In this document: positions 1 through 11,662 of the stretch, in pieces | Layout of the letters: each line of letters begins with the position of its first letter | Position numbering within the stretch: the stretch's first letter is position 1 | NCBI GenBank assembly: GCA_009801015.1 | Contig: VHZZ01003872.1 | Location: 52,931-88,438, forward strand | Reading direction: 5' to 3' | Length of the DNA: 35,508 nt | DNA from: Silene noctiflora | Lineage: Eukaryota > Streptophyta > Magnoliopsida > Caryophyllales > Caryophyllaceae | The notes under the pieces: generated by a model | Told to the model about the DNA's origin: nothing | The model's input: only the letters and a program-made list of their open reading frames with translations | Databases searched by the model: none | Made by a program: the position numbers and the translations under genes

Positions 1-510
1 GATTTAATGATAAAATCTATGATTATTAGAATCAAGTTGATCTTAATTAGCAATTTAGTTTGAAATTTAATATTTATGATCATTTATTAGTAAAGATAGA
101 TTTTTAAGGAAATATTTTTTTTATATATGATATGTAGATAAAATAAAAAGAGGATTAAAGTGAAATCAATTATTGAGAGTAGTGTCCATTTATTAGAAGG
201 TGAATATATAGGCGGGAAACTTGAGCGGAAAAATTTAGAGTGGTGTTATTCTTTTAGTATATAGAGGATGTGTGTCCTTGGAGCACCCGTTAGAAAAACT
301 GTTTAAAATAAATAAATTGTGTTTACATATAATAATCAATTCACCTGAATGTTATATGAAAAAACAATATGTCTCACTTGTAACGATCGCAAGTTTGTGA
401 CGTCTCACAACCTCTCTCCCACTGACATCATGTGACTATGTGATTGGTCACAAGTTTATGACAAAAAGTGTCTTTTACAAATAAGGATTTGGGATGAAAA
501 AAATATTTAT
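1..510. other. AT-rich intergenic DNA
   Basis: No gene is visible here. The stretch is AT-rich with short low-complexity runs. Around 380-480 there is a somewhat GC-richer patch with repeated 'cacaagttt/gcaagttt' and 'gtgac' words, which could be part of an old repeat. I could not define its ends. Confidence 0.5.
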
Positions 511-701
511 TCCCCATCCCACTTTTATTGTTTCATTTACCTTCAGATTTTATCTAATAATTATTGTCCCATTTTAAATTTAGTAAAAAAAAGTTTAGCT
601 ATCCAATATTACACCTAGATAAACTAACTACTAGTCTACAAATGAGGCTTATCCAATTTGTGTCAAAACCAAATATCAACAAATGACTGCGACGAATGGA
701 G
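511..701. repeat. Degenerate Stowaway-type MITE upstream of the helicase gene
   Basis: The element is bounded by TA at 509-510 and 702-703. The left end reads TCCCCATCCCACTTTTATTG and the right end, reverse complemented, reads CTCCATTCGTCGCAGTCATT, so the terminal inverted repeats match only loosely. Size (191 bp) and TA flanks fit a decayed Stowaway (Tc1/mariner-derived) MITE. It resembles the element at 2278-2496. Confidence 0.45.
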
Positions 702-761
702 TATTCCACAGTGTTATTTTTAAAATGCTATTTAACCGTGTTAAGAGGGATCAACTACAAC

Positions 762-870
762 TAGACCTGGCCAAACTGATCATACCTGAATAACCTGACC
801 CGCACCCGAATTAAGAAACCCGACCCTATTGAACAGTTTACCAACCGAAGAACATATAGTCCGAACAAAT
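762..870 (+). repeat. hAT-type MITE end fragment with CCCGA repeats
   Basis: The stretch begins TAGACCTGGCCAAACTGATC, close to the 14-bp terminus TAGACCTGGCAAAA of the complete element at 23963-25255. It is followed by the same kind of degenerate 'acccga' words. No right terminus or 8-bp target duplication is visible, so this is probably a truncated relic. It lies about 250 bp upstream of the RH24 start codon, within its promoter region. Confidence 0.5.
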
Positions 871-957
871 ACACCGCAAACCCACCTCCCTTGTCCAGTG
901 TCCACCCCCGAACCCACCTCCAGCTCCCCCCTTTGGTTTTCCCCCAATTATCATTAT

Positions 958-965
958 TAGGGTTT
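958..965 (+). promoter_or_regulatory. Telo-box-like motif in the RH24 leader or promoter
   Basis: The octamer TAGGGTTT lies 50 nt before the RH24 ATG. In plants this telo-box is common near the starts of translation- and ribosome-related genes. The match is seen directly; function is inferred, and a single 8-mer can occur by chance. Confidence 0.35.
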
Positions 966-1014
966 ATATACTAATCCAATTCAATCAATACTTCAATCAA
1001 TCAATTAATCGATC

Positions 1015-4000
1015 ATGTCGAAACGCAAATTAGGATTCCAAGGATTCGGCATAAACAAACAACAAACCTACAACTTCGAACGCTCTCAACAACCACCTCC
1101 TCAACGCCTCTACGTCCCTCCATCCTCCTCACGTGCTCCTCACGACCACTACGAAGACACCGACCTCGACAACATCGACTACGACGATACCACCACCACC
1201 GCCGCAACTACCGCAACCGACACCACTCCCACCGCCGCGGAAGATGAAGAAATCGACCCGCTGGACGCGTTCATGGAGGGAATTCACCAGGAAATGAAAG
1301 CGGCCCCGGCGCCAAACCCTAAGGAGAAGCTCGACAAGTATAGGGACGATGACGATGAGGATGACCCTATGGAGACTTTCTTGCGTGCTAAGAAGGATGC
1401 TGCATTGACATTGGCTTCGGATGCGCTTCGAGCTGGGTATGATTCTGATGAGGAGGTTTATGCTGCTGCTAAAGCTGTTGATGCTGGTATGGTTGATTAT
1501 GATAGTGATGATAATCCTGTCGTCGTTGATAAGAGGAAGATTGAACCTATTGCTGCTTTGGATCATACTGATATTGATTATGAGCCGTTTAATAAGGATT
1601 TTTATGATGAGAAGCCTTCCATTTCCGGTACTTTCATCGTCTATTCTCGGTTATTTCTGTTACTTCAGTGTTTCAATTCAGCTGCTGTGTTAGTTGTTAA
1701 GTCCCGACTCCCGAGTAGTTATATGTGAATGTCTGAATGAGATTATGCCCATTGTGAGTTGAGTGTCGTCTTAGCTATTGCCTCTAAACTAAGGTTTTTG
1801 AAGACGGTCGAAGAAGCTATCTCAACATATAGACAAACTTATCTACACATCCTGTTAGCTTATGTGCTTCCTGATATATCGGCTTTGTTTACACTTTTGT
1901 CACTTGGGGCTGGGGGTGCTTCCCTTTCGTATCATATCAGATCCAAATTTAACTATTGACTGCCTTCCTACTATGCTTTCAGTCTCGCACCATCTCGTTT
2001 TTACTTGGAAACATTGAACCAGTTCAATTATAAATTTTGCTTGAAGCTGTTTAGTTAATACTCCCTCCGATCCAGACAAATGGTAACATAAGGAAAATTG
2101 AGTTATTTAAGAAAAGGTGGAAAAATGAGGGGTAAAGTTGGAAACTTTGATTGGGGCCACATGAAATGAATGGGTAGTTGGTGAGTGACTAATTGGATGC
2201 AAAGTTGTACATAGGTAGTGGATCGTCCGTTTTAGGGAACTGTTACTATTGGTGTGGATCGGAGGGAGTACTAAATGCTCCATCCATTCCACTTTTATTG
2301 TCCCCTTTCTGAATTTAGTTGGGTTAATGAACTAACTACCAGTATTGCTCTTAATCTGTAAACTACCACTTCCTCCATCAAAATGACATTATCTCCATTC
2401 TCTTTAATTTTAGGGGATGGTGGTTATTATTTTTACCACTACTCCTTAAATCTTTCTCTAACTAGAAAAGTAGACGATGAAATGAAATGGGGGGAGTAAT
2501 TTAATATGCCTTTCAAACTACTCGGAACCTATCATGCAACCCAATTTCAAAATTCCAACGTCTTATGGTTGAGCAATTTTGTTTGCTCTGTTTCTGTAAA
2601 TGACTGCTACTGCTAGATTGTGAGTGAAAGCTCTCGTGTTACAGTGAGACTTGCTAAGGCATATCTATCTTTTTATTTTAGGAATGAGCGAACAGGATGT
2701 GAGTGACTACCGAAAAAGCTTGAGTATCCGTGTCTCTGGTTTTGATGTTCCAAGGCCAGTTAAGACTTTTGAAGACTGTGGCTTTCCACCTCCTCTGTTG
2801 TCCGCTATTGCAAAGCAAGGCTATGAGAAACCAACCGGCATACAGTGCCAAGCATTGCCAATCGTTTTGTCCGGGTTAGATATTATTGGTATAGCCAAGA
2901 CTGGTTCTGGAAAAACGGCTGCTTTTGTGCTTCCTATGATCGTGCATATAATGGACCAGCCCGAGCTTGACAAAGGAGAGGGACCTATCGGAGTTATTTG
3001 TGCGCCCACTAGAGAGTTAGCTCATCAGATATATTTGGAGGCTAAGAAGTTTTCAAAATCCTATGGGCTTCGTGTGTCCGCAGTTTATGGTGGAATGTCG
3101 AAGCTTGAGCAGTTTAAAGAACTCAAGGCCGGAGCTGAGATTGTCGTTGCCACTCCCGGAAGACTTATCGACTTGCTAAAAATGAAAGCCCTGACAATGA
3201 AAAGAACAACTTATCTGGTGCTTGATGAAGCTGATCGTATGTTTGACCTCGGTTTTGAGCCTCAGATAAGGTCTATTGTTGGTCAGATTAGGCCAGACCG
3301 TCAGACTTTACTTTTCTCAGCAACCATGCCGCGTAGAGTGGAGAAGTTGGCTAGGGAAATACTCTCTGATCCCGTACGTGTTACAGTAGGGGAGATAGGC
3401 ATGGCGAATGAGGATATAACCCAGGTCGTTCAGGTTCTTCCTTCAGATGCTGAAAAGCTACCTTGGCTCTTGGAAAAGCTGCCAGGAATGATTGACGAAG
3501 GAGATGTATTGGTGTTTGCTTCTAAAAAAGCCTCAGTAGATGAAGTTGAATCACAACTTGCTCAGAGAGGATTCAAAGTTGCTGCTCTTCATGGTGACAA
3601 AGACCAGTCTTCTAGGATGGAGATTTTGCAGAAATTCAAGGCTGGGACTTTTCATGTTTTGATTGCCACTGATGTCGCTGCTCGAGGTCTTGATATCAAA
3701 TCAATTAAGTCAGTCGTCAACTTTGACATTGCAAAAGAAATGGATATGCATGTACATCGTATCGGTAGAACAGGACGTGCTGGTGATAAAGACGGAGTTG
3801 CGTATACTCTGATCACACTGAAAGAGGCAAAATTTGCTGGGGAGTTGGTCAATAGTTTGATTGCTGCCGGGCAGAACGTGTCGGTGGAATTGATGGATCT
3901 TGCAATGAAGGTAGTTTTTCTGTTTATGCCATATATTGTTGCATGACCTTCCTTTGATTCTTTTCATTATTTGAACATAGTCACGTGTGCTTGAAACTTG

Positions 4001-5467
4001 AAGTGCGTTTTCTTTTGGGACACAATATATATTTGTAAAGTCGTGCTAAAATCATGTGGAGCAACACATGTGCATCCAACTAGGCACCACATTGGATGCG
4101 ATATCCTTACAATGCCACATAAGCATCAGCTTTGATAGGAGTTATCATTCCCTCAGCAGTTAGCTCAACATATATTGGGTAACTTCTGTTTCCTGACTAA
4201 ACATTATCGAATATTGGTAATGTTTAGAATTACGCTGAGCCACGTAGATTTGTGTTTGATATGAGAATAGTTGTGGGTCTGTGTGTTTTGTAATAAACTT
4301 GTGTTAAGGTGGCTGCTTTTGTTCCATGGATCTCAAAATGTGCAACTAGATCAAGTTTGTTTTATGGTCAGTTTATCCTTAATTTTCCTTCTTACGTAAG
4401 CTATGTGAATTAGCTGTGATTTGATTGTTGTTGTTGAATTACCAAAACGGCAGTGTGACTGTGAGTACTGAGTAGTAAGACTCTTTATAGATTGTAGTTA
4501 ATTTCTGTCAGCATGGAAAAGTGCATTTAAAATATTTTATTCATCATTGTTGTGTGATTTAATGGTTAGAATTTATGAATCTCTCGATGCTATAAAATCA
4601 TCCAATAAAGATGCTGGAACATAGGTGCTTTTGTGACTTGTTGGAAAGTACAGTAGTAATTATTACACTCGGTTATTGCTGCTATATGTGCTCACTGTTG
4701 AGTTTTATCTTATCATTTCTAGGATGGAAGGTTCAGGTCTAAACGTGATGCAAGAAAAGGAGGTATAATTTTGCCTATGAACGTGACATCTTTGTAGTGA
4801 TAATTAGAAGTACCATTCTGATTCTGTAAAAATGATGTTTTGTTGGTGATTTATGCAGGTGGAAAGAAGGGTAAGGGAAGAGGTGGCGGTGGTAACCGTG
4901 GTGTGCGTGGTGTCGATTTTGGGTTGGGAATTGGATATAATACAGAAGGCAACAGCACTTCCTCCCAGCCAGCCAGTCGTGCTTCGGCCGTGAATTCTCT
5001 AAAGACAGGGATGATGGCTCAATTCAAAAGTAGCTTTGTGGCTGCATCACCCACCCAAGCTGCGGCCAATGCAAACCCGTATAGACCCGCATTATCCGGC
5101 TTTGTTGCAGGTGGTGTGATCGGGGGTGATGGAAACAGACCTCGGCCACCCCCTACTACCAATTTTGTGCCAGCCTCAGGTGGGACCGTTGATAATCAGA
5201 ATCCTGGACAGAATGCCGGGCAGAAAAGCAGTGAAAGGTAACTACAATTTGACTTTTGAGTTTCAGTTGAATTAGGTAGCAGAATCGCTAATATGAAGCT
5301 CTGCTAACAAATAGCAACCTAGACATTTTCGGGATGAATAAATGTCCGTTCCTTCCGTTGTGCTTTAAGACAAATATTTTGTGATGCAAACCATAATGCC
5401 TTTTGTTTCTCTTGGCAGCTCAAGAGAGAGGAGAGAAAGGCGGAGACCGTCAGGATGGGACAATTAA
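1015..5467 (+). CDS. RH24: DEAD-box ATP-dependent RNA helicase, RH24 type (5 exons, complete)
   Basis: Exons deduced as 1015-1627, 2682-3910, 4723-4762, 4859-5237 and 5419-5467 join in frame to 769 codons plus stop, close to Arabidopsis RH24 (about 760 aa from memory). All four introns are GT-AG. The N-terminus (residues 1-204) is acidic and low-complexity, with a conserved KLGFQGFGINKQ start. The helicase core follows in order: Q motif with Phe234 and Gln259, motif I AKTGSGKT 276-283, PTREL 313-317, TPGR 362-365, DEAD 386-389, SAT 417-419 and HRIGRTGR 563-570, so every catalytic motif is intact. The C-terminus is Gly/Ser-rich and ends in an Arg-rich tail with GWDN. The family unwinds RNA using ATP; this clade is related to Prp5/DDX42, so a nuclear spliceosome-linked role is plausible but inferred. 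Intron 1 (1628-2681) holds two MITEs. Confidence 0.95.
2061..2268. repeat. Stowaway MITE in RH24 intron 1
   Basis: A perfect 13-bp terminal inverted repeat is visible: CTCCCTCCGATCC at 2061-2073 and GGATCGGAGGGAG at 2256-2268. TA dinucleotides flank it at 2059-2060 and 2269-2270. The CTCCCTCCG terminus, TA target duplication and 208-bp length are diagnostic of Stowaway MITEs. It has no coding capacity and lies in intron 1 of the helicase gene. Confidence 0.88.
2278..2496. repeat. Second, diverged Stowaway-type MITE in RH24 intron 1
   Basis: The left end is CTCCATCCATTCCACTTTTA and the right end, reverse complemented, starts CTCCCCCCATTTCATTTC, with TA following at 2497-2498. The left flank is TG rather than TA, so the copy is decayed. 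It starts only 9 bp after the first MITE ends. Its internal left part resembles the element at 511-701. Confidence 0.5.
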
Positions 5468-5885
5468 GAAATGTCCGTCTTCTCGGAGATTTATGATTGA
5501 AGAAGCTTAGTTCAAGGCCATGTATCATTCATGCCAGTATAATAGACTTGTAATGGATGTCTTCTTTTTACATATTCTTCTAGCAATCTGTAATTTTCGA
5601 GTAATTTGTTTGTTTTTATCACTTGATCAACTGAGATTTCAGATATCGCGCCTTCGGGTGAACGAAATCTCATTTGCTTGCTATATTTCTTGCAAATTTT
5701 GAATATACTCATTGCTCCATACCGATTATGGATCTTGTCTGGTAAAACCTCTGTGGAAGGAATTTGTAATGGACTAATGTACAACCTCGAAGAGGGTAAA
5801 TGTAAACAAAAATGTAAACAATTAATGTCACGCAAAAATAAGGGTTGTGCTCTAACATATCATCAATCATAAATCATAATCATAA

Positions 5886-6095
5886 CGCCAATTCTTATTT
5901 TAGACGGGCTATTTTCCGTCTGAAATAACGGAACAAATATAGTCATTTTACAGTAAAATGTTACTACTTTCTCATAAAATGTTACCATCATTTTCAGGGT
6001 AAAAAATAACTTTAGTTATAACATTTTGTCATTAAATGGTTACATTTTACTTAAAAAATGGTGACATTTGGTCCGTCTGAAGCAAGGCTTATTGT
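5886..6095. repeat. Possible MITE-like inverted repeat downstream of RH24
   Basis: Between the two convergent genes, 'ttattttagacgg' near 5896 and 'ccgtctgaagcaaggctta' near 6072 form a loose inverted pair. The interior repeats 'aaaatgttac' and 'atggttacattt' words in both orientations. It could be a small non-autonomous transposon, but no convincing target duplication was found and the class is unknown. Confidence 0.3.
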
Positions 6096-6242
6096 GATCA
6101 TAATAATAATCAATACATTAGGTGACATGATAAAATCAAGTACAATTTTCAGATAAGAACATTGTATGGACAGTCTTTGAAATTCATTCGTCCCTGTTAA
6201 ATATTTAGTAATAAATTTTACGGTTCAGTTAAAGAACAAGGA

Positions 6243-6314
6243 GCCGTCTTAGCTCAGTGGTAGAGCGCGTGGCTTTTAACCACGTGGTCGTGGGTTCGAT
6301 CCCCACAGACGGCG
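6243..6314 (+). tRNA. tRNA-Lys (anticodon UUU)
   Basis: The 72-nt sequence folds as a full cloverleaf. The acceptor stem GCCGTCT pairs perfectly with AGACGGC. The D arm is GCTC/GAGC with loop AGTGGTA, the anticodon stem is CGTGG/CCACG with loop CTTTTAA (anticodon TTT), and the T arm is GTGGG/CCCAC with loop TTCGATC. The discriminator base is G. Internal Pol III boxes A and B are intact, there is no intron, and no CCA is encoded, as expected for a nuclear gene. A T-run (atattttttc) shortly downstream would serve as Pol III terminator. Confidence 0.97.
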
Positions 6315-6883
6315 ATATTTTTTCTGCAATTTCTCCAAGTATTTGTGATCAAAGAACAGGATGTCCAACTTCAATGGGTCCTTTTAAGATGGTTCATTGT
6401 TTAAACTTCTATTATTAATTAATTATTAATACACTATATGCAATCAGTTTTTGAAAAGCATTTCGATATCAGACAGAATTTACCCGGGAACACACGAGAC
6501 TCATGATTATATAATTTACGGGTTACTTAGTAGCTGTTATGCGAAGTATTGGTGCAGGACCTGCAGGTGTATCTGTTTGTCTAGTCATACTGGTGCTGCT
6601 CGGATGTTATAACAATGAGTCGATGACTGCCATAATCATGAAAACTGTTCCAACTTGCACGTATTTCTTTTTTTTGTCCAAAAAATACATGAATGACATG
6701 AGGAAAGCAAATTTTCTACCCTTCACAATTCACCTATGAACAAAGAACACCTTAATTTTACAAAATATTATAAGCAACCCGCCCTAAATGAGTGAAGGGT
6801 TAGAGCAGAAGACAAAAGGCTCTGATCTGATTACGGGCTCCTGCTTCAAAGTATAATCTTGACCTCCAATGTACGAAAAATGA
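6315..6883. other. Intergenic stretch between tRNA-Lys and the cyclophilin stop
   Basis: No gene is supported. The right part presumably contains the 3' UTR of the minus-strand cyclophilin gene. A 66-codon open frame at 6539-6739 has no recognisable features. Confidence 0.5.
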
Positions 6884-9591
6884 CTAAGCCTTGTGGTCGA
6901 GGGTCACATCCATAATGCCAATGGCAGATTTGGGTACATAATGGTCGTCTGTATCTACTTCCTCGATTTCCTGCCATAAAGCACAACCCATTGTTAATAT
7001 AGATTAGCATTGCATGGGAATTGCACTTGTGCTAATCCTTACAGGAACTTAGACTTTAGAGCAACAACAAGACGAGTAACCTAAGAAATGGCTACATAAC
7101 TACTCGACTAGAAACTAGATAAAAGGCCAACAACCTCATTTTTTACTGCATCCTATTTCATTAAACAAGAACCATACTGGTAACTAACTCATTAGTTTCA
7201 GTTTGTGATGAATTATTTAGCAGCTTTGGTTGTTTATCATATATTCCGTACTTTAATATGACATTGGCATTTCGCATTCCTCTAACTCAGTTTCTTGAGT
7301 ACAGAAAGATGAATACTCCATAGACGTGTTACCAGGAGGGGATACCCAACTTCATTCGTAAGAGAATCAAGTCAAGGAAAACTCCCGCAAAAATAATTGC
7401 TATCAAACTACAAGACTATTATCTGGGAGCTAATGGTTCTATATTTGATAATCCAGTAAAAAGTGACGACAGGGGGATGACTTATGTTCAGGCTTCCTAA
7501 ATTCACAATGAACGATTTCCTGTTGGTAAACCAGAATCCTAAATTCACAATGAACCATTTCCTGTTGTTTTGGTAAACCAGAATTAAGGAAATTAAGGAA
7601 TTAGCAAAGTGTAAACTTCCTCAGGGTCCAACAGATCAGTACATGTCGACAAACTCCACATCAAATTACCTCTGCCCACTGTGTTAGAAGAAATGATAAG
7701 AAGTAACGGCTTCAGATGCACAGGAATAAAAAGTTCAGCATCGTGGATTTAAAAGTTTGAGAAAATCAATAGCAACTTTTACCTGAACGACATCCTCTCC
7801 CTTAACCACTCTTCCAAATACATTGATCTTCTCATTGAGATCTGGAATAGGTGCAGTCGTTATATAAAGCTGGAAACTATTATCGTCCTTCTTAGCCTTA
7901 GAGGTACCAACCATAAACGCTTCATGCTTTACACTGCGTAGTATGACAGTTTCCGTTGTAAGACATGCCAAAATAAACAACACACACTAAATCACTGGAG
8001 AAGCAATCAAGATTGTAGTAGTAATAGTTGACCTTGTATCAAGTTGGTTGTAGTGCTTNCCCCGAAGGGTCCATTCTTCAGCAGCTCCAATACTGTTGAC
8101 CTCTCCTGCCTGTATCACGTAATGCTTAATAACCCGATGAAACTGCATTCCCTTAAACTGACCCTTCTGACTGCATAAGTAGTAATCATAAGTTAATCGC
8201 ATCTCTCATAACACTTCTTTTCCACAAAATCATCTTCCTTCGTCTTTTATTGGGGGAAGGCGATTAAAGAAGAGTGCTTAAAAGTAAAAGCATAATTGCT
8301 TCCCATCCTACTCAGAAACAGCAAGATTTATAGAAAAATATTGCCGGCTTGGTTTCAAAGAAATTATCAATACCATGAAACGCAAATAGAAACGAATCAA
8401 CTACGTTACTTTTAATGAACTTTAGCTTCAGATACATTCCTATTTCCTACTCTCTAAATGCTGCCTCCAGCTTCTTTTAATTTTCATGCACTTGGGTTAA
8501 AGTCTATGAACTAAACAATAAGGAAAAATGCTACTAAGAAATCAGAACACTTCCCCACATACTCAGTACAAAATAAGAGAATGAACATAATCATATTAAA
8601 ACAAAGTGGTGAAAAAATGACCGCCATAGGGCAACGAAAACGTTTTTAAGCCTGAATAAGAGATACTGGTGAAACACACAAGAGCATAGAAGAATGAAGA
8701 AAGGGTATATGGAGTATAATTATAGATTTATAGGGTAGCAAAGAAATCATTAAAACACTATACCAGGTGGATTATAGACTTGTGATAGGACGACGAAAAC
8801 ACCGTTTCAGTTAAAAGTTAAACAAGAAAATAAAAAGGGTAGGACGATGTAATAAGAAACACATTAAAGAAGAATGAATACAAAGGACATGGGGAGGCAA
8901 TTGCCTGATTTAAAGAGGGGAAATTGAATTTCCTCTTCCTTATTTTTTCCTGTGCATGGACCATGAGTAGTTAAAATATTTTACAGAATGTGGTTATCCA
9001 TGTCGTGTCCAAGGATCTAGAGTCAAGAAATTGTTTGCCTTATCCGCGTGCCGTTTAATTTTTTGAATGACGAGTCAAACGCTCAACATTGTGCCGACAA
9101 GTCTGAGTAACATATGATTTGTCACACTGAACATGAATAAAGTAACATAAAATGGATCCCTGTATGAACAAAAAACCACAAAAGGACAAGGACTAAATGA
9201 ATCAGCATACACACCAGAACTCAATGAATTTATCAACTACTTCAGGAGATGAATCCTTGTACAGTTCCACCACAATCAAACCTTTTGAAGTATGGAGAGT
9301 CTGGCATAAATGAAGTCAAAGAATGAGCCAAATGAGCCATCTAAAAAGAGAAATAGTGGCTTGACAGGAAAATGAAACAGTCCAGCTTAACCAGTAGAAG
9401 AAAGACAGCATCAACAAAAAGAGAATCAACAAACCGCATAATTGGGAACGACAGGATTCCCGCGATCTTTGGGGTCCTGTAGTTCAGTAATGCAAAAAAC
9501 AAGGAAAATAAGTTAGCGAAGAACTGTATTAACTATTAACCACATGACAAAAAAAGTCGGACAAAATCCAAAATGGGTGCCAGTTTGTAGT

Positions 9592-9626
<35 letters not shown>

Positions 9627-11060
9627 CAAGCAGTAGTAATACAATGAACTTGGTAGTTAACACCAAGATTATGAAGAGGATGGAAGTACAAATTTACCTT
9701 ACGTCCTAAACTGACATCTTTCACAGGGTTTACTGCCCTACATACAGATTGAGAAAAACACTGTTAATAACCAGGAAATATCCACCAAAATATCAAGCCC
9801 ATTGTCACTTAGTGCTTGATTGGATTGAGGGATTTGGAGGGAGAGAGAGAGAGCAGGGGGGGAGGAGGAGGGGTGGAAGGGGTACAAAATCCCTTGTTTG
9901 GTTAGCAAAAGAATACAAGGGAAACAGATGGGGAGAGAAATGGAAGGGGAGATTTGGAGGGGAAAACTCTCTAGCTCCATTCCCCGTTCCCTTTCCTTCC
10001 CTCCCCTCCACCATCTTCCCCTTCATTTCCCTCCAATTTTTGTGTTTGGATAGCAAAAGTGGAGGGAAAGGGAGGGGGGGTTAGGAGGGAAGGGAAAGAG
10101 AGGGGGAATGGGATGTGGGTGTTTGGATATAATTTCCCTCCAAATCGTTCCTATTGTGGAGAAATTTTTGATTTGCCTTGGAGGAGGGAAAATGGATCCC
10201 TCCATATCCCTCCACCCTTATTTGTTTTTATCCAAACAAGGGATTTTAAATCACTTACTCTCCCTCCCTTTCCTTTCCCTCCAATTCCCTTAATCCAAAC
10301 ACACCATTAAACTACACCACACTACAAGTTTAATTAAACCATAGAGTAAAACATCCATTTTGTGAATTTGAAGGGCTGCAAAAGCAATCATAAACTTTAT
10401 TGTACCAAATAAAGTACACAATTTAAAACCAACACTTCCGAACCAACAGCAACTCCAAAATACAATACAGAGTATGTAGCATTAAGCTAGTACAGATTGT
10501 TTAACAACAAACACGGTAACAAATGCTCCCCAATTCCTAATTGAGCTACACCCCCCACCCCACCCCACGCCACCTCATTAATTCTTAAGCAACAAGTAGA
10601 GTAGTCCCTAGCATGTTACTTCTCACTACTTCCTCCTTCCCGCGTTATTTGTTTATCTATTCCATTATTGGGTGTCTCGTTCATTTATTTACCTTTCTAT
10701 ATTGGGAATGCTTCTAATGGGTGTTTTGATCTTGCACATTGATTATCGTCCACTAGTCATCCAATAACTATAATGAAAAGTGGTAAACAAATGACCGGGA
10801 CGGAGGGCAAACTATACACATCACCAAAATTCTATATTCAAAATCATGCTGAACACAACAGAACATGAAGCAAGGAAAAAAGAAACAATAATAGGAAAGG
10901 AGAGAAACCTGTTAGAGAAATGTCTGTAAGTGGAGAAAATGAAGAAGACAACCATGAAAACAATTAAGCTGAATAAAATAATAGTTGTGGCACTGATTTT
11001 ACTAGGAACCTTCTTCTTCTTGCTTTGCTGCAACAAAGCTTGTGGTTTAATCCTAGCCAT
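6884..11060 (-). CDS. CYP21: Membrane-anchored cyclophilin (peptidyl-prolyl cis-trans isomerase), CYP21-3/CYP21-4 type (7 exons)
   Basis: Minus-strand exons deduced as 10909-11060, 9698-9737, 9435-9476, 9215-9300, 8033-8170, 7783-7933 and 6884-6970. They join in frame to 231 codons plus stop, and all introns are GT-AG. The start [17 protein letters not shown] is a basic cytosolic stub followed by one hydrophobic segment (about residues 24-43), giving a type II signal anchor. Plant CYP21-4-type proteins are reported at the Golgi; location here is inferred. The cyclophilin domain starts near residue 80 ([20 protein letters not shown]), keeps [11 protein letters not shown] with the catalytic Arg context, and ends GIMDVTL. 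The canonical region after VIQ is divergent (EEWTLRGKHY), as in this subfamily. Position 8059 is an N in a GGN glycine codon, so it is harmless. Intron 1 carries two MITEs. Confidence 0.92.
9598..9623 (+). repeat. Poly-T tract in cyclophilin intron 1
   Basis: A run of about 26 T lies in the intron between the 40-bp and 42-bp exons, just upstream (plus strand) of exon 2. It is a simple repeat whose length is probably unstable in sequencing. It could be the poly-A tail of a minus-strand retroposon, but no body is evident. Confidence 0.7.
9812..10306. repeat. Tourist-like (PIF/Harbinger) MITE with polarised purine/pyrimidine tracts
   Basis: The left end GTGCTTGATTGGATTGAGGG and the reverse complement of the right end TGGTGTGTTTGGATTAAGGG share most positions, then both continue into TTGGAGGG. 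TTA occurs on both sides (9809-9811 and 10307-10309), as expected of a PIF/Harbinger target duplication. Inside, long GGGAGG-type and CCCTCC-type runs alternate with 'gtttggat' and 'atccaaac' words, giving several open frames that are artefacts of composition. The element lies in cyclophilin intron 1. Confidence 0.6.
10629..10809. repeat. Stowaway-type MITE in cyclophilin intron 1
   Basis: The left end is CTTCCTCCTTCCCGCGTTAT and the reverse complement of the right end is TGCCCTCCGTCCCGGTCATT. Both continue into TTGTTTA. TA precedes the left end at 10627-10628. It is the closest relative in this window of the MITE that forms the Agenet-gene intron at 32253-32425. Confidence 0.7.
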
Positions 11061-11662
11061 CTTCCTTTTCTAAGTCTCCTGTAAAACGGTTTTACAATAA
11101 ACGGGTTTATACAAGAATTACTGTTCCTTTATCAACCTAAATTTCAAATCTTTCCAGTCTAAGAAATAAATAAAACCCAGAAAAAATTCACAGGACAATC
11201 AAAATTGTTGATTGAGAAAAACATAAAAAAAAAATGACAGATTTAAAGACATACCCAATCTAATTGAACGGAAAATTGGGAATTGATCGATTCAAAGAGT
11301 GCCCTTTTTTGAAGCAAAAAAACGTGAATCTGTATAGCAAATGTTAGCTGGATTGTGCGATCTTGCGGCATATAAAGGTCTGCTGTTTTGGTTTTTTCAG
11401 TTGTCAGTTCAGCAATCTCCACTCGCTTTTATTCAATTTTGATGTTCTTTGTTCTAGTATCTCATTTGCCACCCGTTGAATTTCATTTGGTTTTTCTAAT
11501 GACGGCCGGGCCATTCCGTTTTAAGATTGAGACGAGTTAAAAGACTATTTTATCTTGATAGATTGCACAAGTTAATTTGTAACAAAATAGAAAAACGGAA
11601 AAGATAAAAATATAGAGAAAAGGATGTCCGTGAAGCCTTGAGGTGGATGCGAGATTAGAGAC
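11061..11662. other. Promoter and intergenic region upstream of the cyclophilin gene
   Basis: This presumably holds the minus-strand cyclophilin promoter and leader. A short palindrome 'gtaaaacggttttac' at 11081-11095 is visible. Nothing else is recognised. Confidence 0.4.

Noticed and set aside
1129..1566. 145-codon minus-strand frame opposite RH24 exon 1
   Set aside because: It is the antisense shadow of a well-supported acidic coding region; its low-complexity composition mirrors that exon.
6539..6739. 66-codon frame after the tRNA gene
   Set aside because: Short, no homology recognised and no supporting splice or leader signals.
9738..10310. Six overlapping open frames of 60-111 codons
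   Set aside because: All lie in the purine/pyrimidine-biased MITE in cyclophilin intron 1, where stop codons are rare by composition.
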